Shown here piece by piece: positions 1-12,855 of a stretch of DNA of 64,000 bases. The stretch spans positions 241,108,843 through 241,172,842 of the forward strand of contig NC_090989.1 in NCBI RefSeq assembly GCF_041146395.1. The letters are read 5' to 3'. The stretch comes from Eulemur rufifrons (taxonomy: Eukaryota; Chordata; Mammalia; Primates; Lemuridae). Position 1 is the first letter of the stretch. Each line of letters begins with the position of its first letter. A program made the position numbers and the translations under genes. Below the pieces are notes generated by a model. The model ran no database searches and was not told the DNA's origin. It saw only the letters and a list, made by a program, of their open reading frames with translations.

Positions 1-1714
<1,714 letters not shown>

Positions 1715-1904
1715 CTAGTTCTTCTTCACAAAAAGCCCTCTTTCCATCCCTCTACTTTCCCCCTCCTCCTATCAAAGAAAAAAATCAAAAAGTGTTCCTT
1801 GGCCCCTGCTCCCATGGAATTAATCACTTCCCCACTGTGTTTTTATATGCTTCTTGTACCTATCACAATGCATCTTCTCTTTATTTTACCAGCATGAATA
1901 ATAC

Positions 1905-2045
1905 GTGCTTATAACAAGTTCAAACAATACCTAGGCACATACAGTAAAAGCAGAGTCCTTCCTCTCTTCTCTGTCCAACCCATTAACCTTGGTATGTATC
2001 CTTCCAACCCAGTTTCTATACTTAAACACGTATGCATGCTTATCA
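1905..2045 (-). repeat. Old L1 (L1M) 3'-end fragment
   Basis: The plus strand resembles the reverse complement of mammalian L1M 3' UTR ('acaagttcaaacaatacc', 'gtatgtatccttccaaccca'). It is diverged and short. Confidence 0.45.
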
Positions 2046-2054
2046 GTTTATAGA

Positions 2055-2175
2055 TGTATCACATCTAACAGACTATGTACTCCCTAAGAGCAAGAACTGC
2101 CTCATTCACCTCTGTATCCAGTGCCTGACACTCTACTGACACAAATAGTTGCTCAAGAAATATTTAATCAATGAT
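2055..2175 (+). repeat. L2 3'-end fragment
   Basis: The plus strand shows the diagnostic L2 tail: 'ccctaagagcaagaactgcc', 'ctctgtatccagtgcctgac', and 'gttgctcaagaaatatttaa' followed by 'tcaatgatc'. Diverged ancient LINE2. Confidence 0.7.
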
Positions 2176-3737
2176 CAAAGGGTTAAAACCACAGAGGAGC
2201 AGGTCCTCTAGGGGCTCCAGATACAGTGAAAACAGATGTCTGTGTCCTCACATGTGCCTATGCTCACACCCATATGAGATTTGGATAGGGGAAGCATGGG
2301 GGCAGAGGTCATCTCAACCGAGGGCTCCAGGCAGTACACCTAATGGTCAATGGTTACCCAACACAAGGCTAGATGTTCACTTGAGACTGAGGCATAGCAG
2401 CACACTCAACTTGCAATAAAAATACCCAAAGCAGTTTAGCAAAGAGGGAGATCCACTCAGGGTTCTGGGAGGCTACCTTGTCCCTAATCTCAAGGGCAAT
2501 TCTATAAACTGTCTTAAAGTTACCACCCAGCAACTGTTTACAGGATTCTCAAGGCATCAGCTTTGACCTAGGAATCGGTCATCATCATGATTTAGGAATA
2601 GGTCATTTATATATTAGAAACTGTGTCTGAACTGTGTTTGAAAACATATGAACTCGTTCTAGGGGGAAAAAAGCTGAAATTTAAGACGTACCCCAAAAGA
2701 ACAAGGGGAAATGTGATCATTCAAAGTAAAAAAAAAAAAAAAGACTATTTAGACATTAAAACACAGGGCTGAAAGGATTAAAATTAAGGAAAATCTCTTT
2801 TCTCCAAGCATCTAAACTAAATGGGCTTCCATACCGAAAGAAAGCTGAAAGTAGTACCCATACCCAGTAAAATTTTTAAACACAAATTATTTAACCAATT
2901 AACACACAGCTCAATTTAGAAGTACAAACAAACCCTTTAACTTTTTTTAAAAAGTAGCCTTGCTAATTGCAATCTCAAATTATCAAAGTCACCAACTAAT
3001 AGCCATCCTAAGCAAAAATGGGCCTAAACATAAAATGGCACAGGAAACTAGTCTATGTCAAACTCTTGTTTTAGTAAATCTTCAGATTTGAGCATTGAAA
3101 TTAGAGTTAATTCAGTTCATCTTTACCTCAGTTGGCTCTTTCCTTGCCAGCGTTCCAAGAAAGCATAACTTCAAGATTCAGCATGAGAAACGTCCCACAA
3201 CTTGGTCAATAAAAAAGCCCTGACTACATTATCATCATTACCCAGATGTATATAATGGGCCCAGTGACCAAGACACTGGGTACAAGTCCAGTACTAACAT
3301 ATTCTGAAATGAACAAACTGGCTTATATATTAACGGAGCAGGTCTTCAGCTCAGAGTCAAGTATGGCCACGTAGACTAACACTCGGCTTCTCGCTCTGAA
3401 AGCTAACAGTTCATTCTGTGGAGGGGAAGGAGGGAGGGAAAGAAAAAGAAAAGAAAGGCCCAGGTTTTAAGAACTCTTCTCACCCATTCCCCTACCCCTC
3501 AACTCCACTCACCAAAATACTTACCTCCATCCCCCAGCCAGAGCTGCCTTTAGAGACAATTAAGATGTTGACTTGGAGTCCATGTTCTGTAGCTATTCCA
3601 AATTCATGAACCCTAGCTAAGAAGAATTAAATACAGTGACCAGAAATAAACACTCGAATATAAAAGAGGGGCATGTGTGTATACGTGTTAGAAACTGTGA
3701 TAAATAACATTTTAAAAAGCACCCGTCACTCTCATTT
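2176..3737. other. Intron 2 stretch without recognised features
   Basis: Mostly AT-rich, with a GGAAGG/GAAA purine run at 3418-3460 and an A15 run near 2727. No coding exon or repeat family recognised. Confidence 0.45.
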
Positions 3738-3850
3738 GTCCCAGCTACTTAAAGCTGAGGCCAGAGGATCACTTGAGCCCAGGAGCTCAACCAATGCCAG
3801 CCTAGGCAAAAAATATTGAGACCCTGTCTCTTTAAAAACAAAAAACAACA
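3738..3850 (+). repeat. Alu monomer fragment
   Basis: The plus strand has 'cagctacttaaagctgaggc', 'aggatcacttgagcccagga' and 'gagaccctgtctctttaaaa', ending in an A-rich tail. Its 5' part is missing and it is strongly diverged; an old 7SL-derived monomer. Confidence 0.75.
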
Positions 3851-4517
3851 ACTTAAAAGAAAAAAAGCATCAACACTGAGATATTTACGGATTAAATGGT
3901 AAGATGTCTAGGACTGACTTCAAAATAAATTCAGTTGGAGAGAGGGAGGAAAGGAGGATTAGGTGATGGTACTGATGACACAAGATTGTGAATTAATAAT
4001 TATGGAGGCTAAGTAATGAATATGTAAGTGTTTATTATACTATTCTTTCTACTTTTCTGAATATTTTTAAATGTAAACAATAAAAAGCTGGGGTGATGGA
4101 AATATATACAATAAAAGGTTAATACTACCAACTTCTTAAGGGATGGACTGTGGATTTTATTTTCTTCTGTGAGCTTTTCAACAAGAATCATATTACTTCT
4201 GTGATCAGAAAATAAATATTTACTATCAGCATGATAATTCTGCGAAACATTTCTGGATGCCTTCAGAAGACATTCTAGTCACAGCAAATCAAACTGTAGC
4301 AAGATCCAAACTTAAGAAAAAACTACTGTGCCCTGAGGCATACACACCCAGAAAACCATTTAAACAAAGTTGAATGTGAGGATGTAACAAGTATAGAATG
4401 AAAAGAATCTTATAAAAATATCCCAACAGAAAGTAAAACAAATTACTAATAATTCCTCTTCCGGAAGGGAAATATCATCTGTTTTAAAAAGGTTATTTCC
4501 CCTTTTAGCTAAAGTTG

Positions 4518-4690
4518 ATTGAGTCCTTGCTATGTACAAATAACTTGCCTGTAATTTCACCTACGTGCAATAGTCCTAACAGGAAGTATTACCTTCATTT
4601 CAGAAATGGAGAAATTGAGGTTCAGTGAGTTTAAAATACAGTGGGGTTAGAGTAGGGATTCCAACCAAGAACTTAAGAGTCACATCTTTG
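4518..4690 (+). repeat. MIR SINE
   Basis: Plus-strand similarity to the MIR consensus: 'gattgagtccttgctatgta', 'accttcatttcagaaatgga', and 'gaaattgaggttcagtgag'. The tRNA-derived 5' end is missing. Confidence 0.65.
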
Positions 4691-4939
4691 TCTTCGGGAT
4701 GCCTCAGAGAAAAATAGGAGAGTAAACTCACAAATAGAAAGAGAAAAATTCACCTTCTTCAAAAACACCCTTAGTAAAACTAACTATCCAGCATCTTGAA
4801 TATCCTACCTAACTCAAAGTGAGAGTAACATTTACACTCCTCCTGTCCATCCTCAAGAGCAATGGGGAAAAAAATTATAGTAAAAGCAATACATTAAGAA
4901 GAGTTAAGAGTTTCATAAACCTTAATAAGATCAACAATA

Positions 4940-5105
4940 GCAGCTAGGATCTAAGAACACTCATGCCCAGCACTGTGTTACTCACAAACACTCTAAAGGA
5001 GCTATTATTATTCCCATTTTACCAAAACTGAGCCTCAGAGAAGCCAGGTAATGCTCCAGATACCTCCTAATAAGCAAACACTGTTTTTGAAACCCAGAAA
5101 GCCTC
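4940..5105 (+). repeat. MIR SINE (diverged)
   Basis: The plus strand has 'gcccagcactgtgttactca' and 'tattattcccattttaccaa' followed by 'aactgagcctcagagaag', the central MIR core in order. Confidence 0.6.
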
Positions 5106-5439
5106 CACAGGCTACTGCACAAACCACCACCCAATGTCATTCCCTGAAAAACTAGGCTTACTCCCTCTTTAAAAACAGTTATAGCAATAATAGCAATCAT
5201 CAACACTCCCAAATTATTAACACCCAAACAACCACCATAATGTCCCAAGACTTTTCAAAGTCTGAGAGCCATTAAGAAGATTACACAAGAATCCATTATA
5301 AATGTTTAAAATTGTGCTTGATACTATGAAAAATACACAAGCTGATGACACCCTATAAAAAAACTTAAGCAAACAAGTGCCATAGAAAACTCAATGATGT
5401 CCTCAGTATTCAGAACACCCAGTTTCATAAAGAGATTTG

Positions 5440-5620
5440 GAGTGAAAAGACCATTTCAAATTCCAACTTCTCCACTTACAAGTTCCATGATGTTGGATGT
5501 GTCATCACTTAGCCACTTCAGTCCCTATTTAGTGGAGCTAACATACCTATTTATATGCAAAGCTCCTAGCTCAGTGCTTGGCACTCAACATGAAGCAGAA
5601 GCTTAGTAAAGGCAGCTTCC
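5440..5620 (+). repeat. MIR SINE
   Basis: Plus strand: 'aattccaacttctccactta', then a diverged 'cacttagccacttcagtccc', then 'agctcctagctcagtgcttg' and 'gcactcaacatgaagc'. This follows the MIR consensus order. Confidence 0.55.
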
Positions 5621-6984
5621 CCACATAATGCACTGTGGTCTGTACCTGCAATCATCCTTCCTCCTTCAGTAACACCAAAGGGAAAAGGAACCTGTGGCTC
5701 CCCGTTTGTGGACCAAAGTAATGCCCTTAGCTGGCCCAAACTACATCCCCTCTACTGTTACGATATAATAACATCTTTATAGTAAAGATCCTCAAATTGT
5801 GGGGATTTAGTTCAGTAATGCTCTTATTTTGCAATACTATAATTTTACTTATTGGACTCTCAGATGGGCTTTGTTTGGCATTTGATTATTTCAGAGCCAA
5901 TTTCCCACTTAAAATTCCAGACCTTGGCTTTGATAATAGAATATGAAGAATGCTAGGACATTATATCTATCCAAGGGACAAAAACTCAGCCAGAGATTGT
6001 TTTATGTATTTAAACAGTGACAACAGTTAGAATTCCAAAGAATCAAGTCATACAATCTTAATTTTCTTCCATCAGCCTTACTAGCTTGGTAGTAATAAAA
6101 AGGAACTGAGGACTCAAAACTATTTTTTCAATGTTATTCACTAATGCTCAATATAAACAAAACTAAAATAAGGCTAAACATAAACACCACATTTTCAAAC
6201 AAAAATGAAAATCATTTCTCCTACACCTATCACAGTTTTAACAATTTTTCAAACTAATTACATGAAACTATTTTTGTTAAATGAGACTTTTGGAATGTCT
6301 AACAACAAAACAGATTTAGACATATGTACATTTATTACAAGAGTATAAAATGGATTCTGAACTTTGAAGAATTTTTGTCAGTATGATACAGAAATCAAAC
6401 ACTTAAACAAAATTAAAATTCAAACGCCCAACTTTCATGAACAACACTTTTAAAAAGATTATGTTTCATGAATTAGTTGGCAATTCTGGAAATTCCCAGC
6501 AATACTAATTGTTCTCCTTTAAAAAGCACCCTTTAAAATAAAAAACCCTATTGGTCTGGATCCAGTCCCAACAAATTCCATATTTTTTTTTACTCCTGTT
6601 GACTCTTAATTCCCACTTAGAAAAGGCAGGGTTAAGGACTAAATAGACTCTGACCTTTAAGTGTAACTTGAAAAAGCCATAGCCTGAAGATGAGTCATAC
6701 ACAGACTTTGTAAACTAACTACACAATTGCTAGACTGTATTTCATACAAAGTCTAGAAGCTATGAGTAAAACTCTATGCTTTACCACTCACTGAAAATAG
6801 AAGACATGTCTTTGTCACATAGAAAGACACAGTCGCTGAGTCACACAAAACAAGGACCACCAAACATACTTACACACAGACACATCATTCCTTATAAAAC
6901 AAAGATTTATTTTCATACAGTACTTAATTTCGTAAAGAAATAAATATTTTAAATAAGTCTTATGAACACAGGTGAGCTTATAAC
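5621..6984. other. Intron 2 stretch without recognised features
   Basis: AT-rich; no repeat or gene recognised before the L1 at about 6985. Confidence 0.45.
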
Positions 6985-8165
6985 TTCCAACAAAAACTTA
7001 CAACTTTGTAACAAAAGCAAAAATAGACAATGCTATTGCACCAAACTAAAAAACTTCTACACAGCAAAACAAACAAACAAAAAAACAAAAAACAAAAAAA
7101 ACAGAGTAAAGAGACAACCTGCAGAATGGGAGAAAATATTAGCAAACCATATATCTGGTAAGAGACCAATATCCAATATATATAAGCAACTCAAACAACT
7201 CAATAGAAAGAAAACAAATAACCTGATTTTAAAATGGGCAAAGGACCTGAACAGACATTTCTCAAAAGACATAGAAATGGCCAACAGGTGTATGAAAAAC
7301 TTCTAAGCATCACTAATCATCAGGGACATGCAGATTAAAACCATACCTGTTAGAATGGCTTTTTATCAAAAAAACAAGGTAACAAGCATTGGCAAGGATA
7401 TGGAGAAAAGAAAACCCTTGCACACTGCCAGTGGGAATGTAAATTAGTACAACCATTTTGGAAAACAGTATGGAATGGAGGTTGCTCAAAACATTAAAAA
7501 TAGAATTACTACATGATCCAGCAATTCCATTTCTGGGTAAATGCCCAAAAGAAATGAAATCAGTATGTCAAAGAGATATTTGCACTCTCATGTTCATTGC
7601 ATCATTATTCACAATACCCAAGTTATGGAAACCATCTATGTGGCCATCAATAAATGAATAAAGAAAATGTGGTATACAATATTACAATGGAATACTATTC
7701 TGCCTTAAAAAAGAAAATGCTGTCATTTGCAACAACATAGATGAACCTAGACATTATACCAAGTGAAATCAACTAGACATGGAAAGATACTACATGATCT
7801 TCACTTGTATGTGGAATCTAAAAATGTTGAACTGATAGAAGGAGAGAGCAGAATGGTGGTTACCATGAGCTGGGACAGAGAGGTGGATGAATGGGGAGAG
7901 TTGTTGGCCAAAGGGCACAAAGCTTCAGTTAGACAGAGAGAATAAGTTCTAGAGATCTATTGTATGGCATGGTGACCACAGTTAATATTAAGTCATCTTA
8001 TATTTAAAAATTGCTAAGAGAGTAGATTTTAAATATTCTCACCACAAAAAATTGTTAAGTATGTGAAGTGACTGATACGTTAATTAGCTTGACCTAATCA
8101 TTCCACAACGTATACGTATATCAAAACATCACATTGTACTTGCAAATAAATACAATTTTTGTCAA
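6985..8165 (+). mobile_element. L1 3' end (ORF2 C-terminus and 3' UTR), L1M-type
   Basis: A 5'-truncated L1 in plus orientation. The ORF2 C-terminal part includes 'gagacaacctgcagaatggg', 'caaatggccaacaggtgtat'-like sequence, 'ggatatggagaaaagaaaac', 'tgatccagcaattccatttc', and 'ggaatactattctgcctta'. The 3' UTR then runs to an A-rich end near 8165. Reading frames are interrupted by stops and small indels; the longest open piece (6962-7306) is a remnant. It lies antisense to MLLT3. The mammalian-wide L1MA/L1MB type is inferred from the 3' UTR. It is not mobile. Confidence 0.85.
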
Positions 8166-8784
8166 TTTAAAATACATAAACAATAACTTTCAGATTTCTC
8201 ATTCCACTTTGATTAGTTTTGGGAACAAAGAAAATTTCCAAACTACCTTTTTATTACCTGAAGGGAAACTAAAATTAGAAAACCTCTTCTTGCTCAAAGA
8301 AGTGTTTTCTCCATCCATAAATATAGTCTGTCCTTCAAAAAATTATACACTTGCATACAAAATGAAGTACTGCCAGGCTACTGTCTAAAGTAACCTAATG
8401 AAACCATTTGGTTTGTTCTCCTGTTGATCTTTTCACAACTCCCACCAAGTTTGAAAACTAGGTCAGAGTAAAACTATCACAACAGAGGAAGGATTTAAAA
8501 AAAAAAAAAAGTCATGATACAAATAACATGACTAAAATGGAAATAAATGGGAAAAGATCTAGAAAAGAAAGTTAAAGAAAACTCAAATAATGTTAATTTT
8601 TTTAAGTAGATTAAAACAAAGTTATAATAAGCTAAAGAGATGTCTAAAATAAAAGATCCTGAAACTATTTAAGAAGGACCAAACCAAAGAAGGTTGGGCG
8701 TATGTCCATCTTAAGTCTTCCCTTGAACAGAATCAAGCTGTTATCTCAAAAAGGCTTCTGAAAAACTGGGACATAATAACAATA

Positions 8785-8935
8785 TTATTAACAGGAACTA
8801 ACTATTGAGCTAGTCTATGCACATGACATAAAATATCTCTCTCATTTAATCCATATCAAAACCCAAAACTATATATTTTCCCATTATACAGATGAGAAAC
8901 TGAGGTACAAAACAGATTATTTGCTCAAGGATAAA
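8785..8935 (+). repeat. MIR SINE
   Basis: The plus strand includes 'actattgagctagtctatgc', then 'tctcatttaatccatatcaa', then 'cccattatacagatgagaaa' and 'ctgaggtacaaaacag', matching MIR in order. Confidence 0.65.
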
Positions 8936-9019
8936 ATTTTGTTGCCTTTTGTTTTTTGGGACAGAAGAATGGGTGACTGGTATTCCCTTTAAAGGGGAGC
9001 ACAATCATTTCATATCAAA

Positions 9020-9170
9020 GTTCTTAAACTTGAAAATAAAAATCACCTAGGGGGCTTGTTAAAATGCAGATTGCTGGGCACTAGGCACCAGCCCAGCCTC
9101 TCTAAATCAATATGTCAAGGTGGGGCCCAACAATTTTCATTTCTAACAAGCTCCTAAGCAATAATGCCAA
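9020..9170. mobile_element. MER5A-type hAT-Charlie element
   Basis: 'aaaatcacctagggggcttg', 'ttaaaatgcagattgctggg' and 'ggtggggcccaacaattttc' with 'aacaagctcctaagc' match the short non-autonomous MER5A consensus. Near full length, diverged. Confidence 0.75.
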
Positions 9171-9174
9171 TTGA

Positions 9175-11050
9175 TAGCATTTTATCCATAGAACTTCTTC
9201 CAAAATTGAAGTCAATCTCCTCAAACCCTGACACTGCTTTATCCACTAAGTTTATGTAATATATTCTAAATCCTTGGTTGTCTTTTCAACATTGTTCACA
9301 GCATCTTCACCAGGAGTAGATTCTATCTCAAGAAACCACTTTCTTTCCTCATCCATAAGAAGCAAGTCTTCACACCTTTTAAGTTTTATCATGAGATTGC
9401 CGCAATTCAGTCACATTTCAGGCTCTACTTCTACTTCTCGTTCTCTTGCTATTTCCACCACATCTGAAGTCTCCAACCCTTCAAAGTCATCCACTAGAGT
9501 TCAGACAACTTCTTCCAAATTCCTGTTAATGTTGATATTTTGACCTCCTCCCATGAAACATAAATGTTCTTAATGGCATCTAGAATGGTGAATCCTTTCC
9601 AGAAGGTTTTCAGTTTACTTTGCCCAGATCCATCAGAATAATCACTATCTATGGCAGTTATAACCTTAGGAGATGTGTTTCTTAAATAAGACTTGAAAGT
9701 CAAAATACTTCTTGATCCATGGGCTGCAGAATGAATGTTGTGTTGGCAAGTGTAAAAACAACATTCACCTCCTTGTACATCTCCAGAGTTCTTGGGCGAC
9801 CGGGTCAACGAGCAGTAATACTTTGAAGAGAATCTTTTATTCTGAGCAGATCTTAACAATGGGCTTAATATTCAGTAAACCATGCTGTATATAGATGTGC
9901 TATCATTTGGGTTTTGTTGTTTCCCTTGCAGACCATTGGAAGAGTGGATTTAGCGTAATTCTTAAGAGCCCTAGGATTTTCAGAATGGTAAAAGAGCATC
10001 GGCTTCAACTTAAAGTCACCAGCTGCATTAACCCCCAACAAGAGAGCCAACCTGTCCTTTGAAGCCAGTCAATGACTTCTCTCCAGTTATAAAAGTCCTA
10101 GATGGCAATTTCTTTCCAATAGAAGTCTGTTTCATCTACATTGAAAATCTACTGTCTAATGTAGCCACTTTCATCAAAGACCTGAGCTAGATCTTTTGGA
10201 TAACCTGCTATAGCTTTTACATCACCACTTGCTGCTCCACCTTGCACTTTTAAGGTATGGATGTGGCTTCTTTCCTTAAACCCCATGAACCAACCTCTGC
10301 TAGCTTCCAACCTTTCTTCTGCAGCTTCCTCACCTCTCTCAGCCATCACAGAATTAAAGAGAGTTACGTCCTTGCTCTGGATTAGGTTTTGGCTTAAGCG
10401 AATAGCATGGCTAGTTATAGGATCGTCTATCCAGAGAGCACTAAAACTTTCTCCATATCAGCAACAACACTTTCTTATCAATTGTATGTACACTGGAGTA
10501 GCACTTTTAATTTTCTCCAAGAACCTTTCCTTTGCATTCACAACTTGGCTATTTGGCATAAGACACACAGCTTTCAGCCTATCTCAGATTTTGACATGCC
10601 TTGCTCACTAAGCTTAATCATTTCTAGCTTTTGATTTCAAATGAGAGAGTATAATTGGCCTCATTTCAATATTGCTGTGTCTCAGGAAACAGGAAGGCCC
10701 CAAGAAGGGAGAGAACAAGCACAGGGAGACTGGCTGGTTTGTGGAGTAGTGAGAACACACATAACATTTATTGATTAAGTTTGCCACCTTATATGGGCAT
10801 GGTCATGGCACCCCAAAACAATTACAATAGTAATATCAAAGATCACTGATAACAGATCATCATAACAGATAATAATAATAATGAAAATTTTTGAAATAGA
10901 AGAATTACGAAAATGTGACAAACAAACATAAAATGAGCACATGGTATTGGAAAAATGGTGCAGACAGACTTGCTCAATGCAGGGTTACCAGAAACTTTCA
11001 ATTAAAAAAATATATATCTGTAAAGCACAATAAAACAAAGTATGACTACA
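9175..11050 (-). mobile_element. Tigger1 DNA transposon remnant (pogo/Tc1-mariner class)
   Basis: Minus-strand element of about 1.9 kb. Its 5' end is intact near 11050, where the plus strand reads 'gtaaagcacaataaaacaaa' plus 'gtatgac', the reverse complement of the Tigger1 terminal repeat. The leader (10640-11010) and a degenerate transposase (9180-10640) follow. The 3' non-coding end and right terminal repeat are missing. It lies in the same orientation as MLLT3. Full-length Tigger1 is about 2.4 kb. Confidence 0.9.
9180..10640 (-). pseudogene. Tigger1 transposase pseudogene
   Basis: Minus-strand pieces in shifting frames match the Tigger/pogo transposase in the right order. First comes an '[20 protein letters not shown]' DNA-binding segment (10149-10349). 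Next is the catalytic NVDET region (about 10110-10145), broken from its neighbours. Then '[20 protein letters not shown]' (9865-10050), 'SDGSGQSKLKTFWKGFTILD' (9494-9859), and the acidic C-terminal part to about 9200. At least two frameshifts and stops between these blocks make it non-functional. Plus-strand open frames here are antisense shadows. Confidence 0.9.
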
Positions 11051-12419
11051 GTTTATTTTCAAACCAAGATTAATTCTGCAACATTATCCAATTTCTATTA
11101 CTTTGACCCCCAGCAGTCACAAGAAACATGTCTTCCTACCTGTCTCTTCTAAAATTACATATTTTTCCATGTAGTGATTTATCCCCATACATATTTGATA
11201 TATTTAATAACCCCAGTTAAAAACAACAGTAGGGCAAAATTTTCAATTTAATCTCCTCTCCCACATATTTTAAAGGTTCTGAATCTTCAGACATACAAAA
11301 TCATCATAGAGTAGTCTAGAATACTAACCTAAATATTTAAACAACACTGATACAGTCACATGGCATTGAATTCTCATATCTTTCAAAACATAGAATAATA
11401 AAGTTTGATCTAGGAGTATGAGCATTTGTTCTTATCCTTCCAGAAGATACTGACCTGGAGAAATGCCCTCCAGAGAAGAAAACACAATTTTTATTTCACA
11501 GCACCTGTTATCTTAGCTCACATACCCTCTCAATATCTCTTTGAAATCCTCCCAGCAAAGCAAAGAGCCCCAGGTTCAGCCTAGCCACACCTTGGCCCCT
11601 CTCTGACTTCCACACCAATATGCTACCCACTCGGGCGATTATCGAAGACTTCTTCATTCAAATCCATTCTAGCTCCCCTTTTGCAAAACAGAGGACAGAG
11701 GCAGCCAGGACAGATTTGCAACGCAGAAATAAACACTGTGAGTGGGGCTGTGCTTCTGATGCTGAAGTTCTGATATTTAGTCCTCAGCTTCAAAGGTGAA
11801 GAAAAGCCAACACCCACACCATCAGCCTGCTTCTGTGATAATGGAAGGCTGCTTGACTGTTCAGCTTCTTGATTGCAGCAGAAATAACAGTTTCCTTGGC
11901 TGAGCCTGCTCTTCCAGCCCCTCCAAGATATATTAAGCACCTAATTCTCTATATCAAATACCTCCCTACTATAACCGGCTAAAGTAGTCTCTGCTATCAG
12001 CAGGTGAATCCAGACCTACATACCACTAAACAGAAAAAGATCATTCCTTTAAGTTATCATCTGCAAAAGGAAATACTCCACAGCAAAGGGAATTGTTAGA
12101 ATCTAACACGATAGAAGAGACACACAACAACTTAGAAGATCTAGATTCTAGTCTAAATCCTTACACTGACCTTTACTAAACAGGAATGTAAGAACTCCTG
12201 GTTGACTTAAAAATAACTCCAGTAAGTCATCCCTTTCCTGGTCATATCTGATACATAGATATATTTAAAGTTTCTGAATGACTCTGAATTAAGGTCTGTT
12301 CTAACTGTTAGGGAAGCATAATGAAAAAGAATGACTGATTATTAATCTGGGCCTCAGTTTCATTATCTGCAAATGGGAAACCTATCAAAGAAAGAATGGC
12401 AGATAAAGAACACTATGCT
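11051..12419. other. Intron 2 stretch between Tigger1 and a hAT element
   Basis: Unique AT-rich sequence; 'gggcctcagtttcattatct' (about 12350) may be a MIR scrap. The 105-codon minus-strand frame at 11623-11940 has no family match. Confidence 0.4.
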
Positions 12420-12855
12420 ATCCAATACAGCAGCCACCAGCCACATGTATCTATTGAGCACTTAAAACGTGGCTAGTACTCTTGAAGAACTGTATTTTTA
12501 ATTTAATTTAATTTAATTAATTAAAAATACAAAAATATCATCGATTTGGTTACTAGAAAACCCTTGAATATATTTGGAACAATTTAGGCATATGAATCTA
12601 CATTTTCCGAATATACATTTTATGAAATCTAAATATACACCAGATTTCAAAGACTTAGTACAAAATAATATAAAATATCTTATCAATTACTTATAGTTTA
12701 GACATTGAAATAATATTTTGGACATATTGGACTAAATAAATTATATTGTTAAAATTAACTTTACCTGTTTCTTTTTACTTTTTAAAATATAGGCACTAGA
12801 AAACTTAAAATTAACAACTATGGCTTGCATTATACTTCTACTGGACAATGTTGCT
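12420..12855. mobile_element. hAT-Charlie non-autonomous element (MER33-like), near full length
   Basis: It begins 'gctatccaatacagcagcca' with 'ccacatgtatctattgagca' and ends 'ttctactggacaatgttg'. These termini match the 'CAGCGCTGTCCAATAG' type inverted repeats. Internal 'agatttcaaagacttagtac' and 'gacattgaaataatattttg' match the same family. The ~80 bp around 12500 is an AATTT-rich expansion. The family name is from memory. Confidence 0.65.

Noticed and set aside
6962..7945. Open frames at 6962-7306, 7458-7661 and 7763-7945
   Set aside because: Pieces of a decayed L1 ORF2 and 3' UTR, not host genes.
9274..10634. Plus-strand frames at 9274, 10261 and 10407
   Set aside because: Antisense shadows of the minus-strand Tigger1 transposase remnant.
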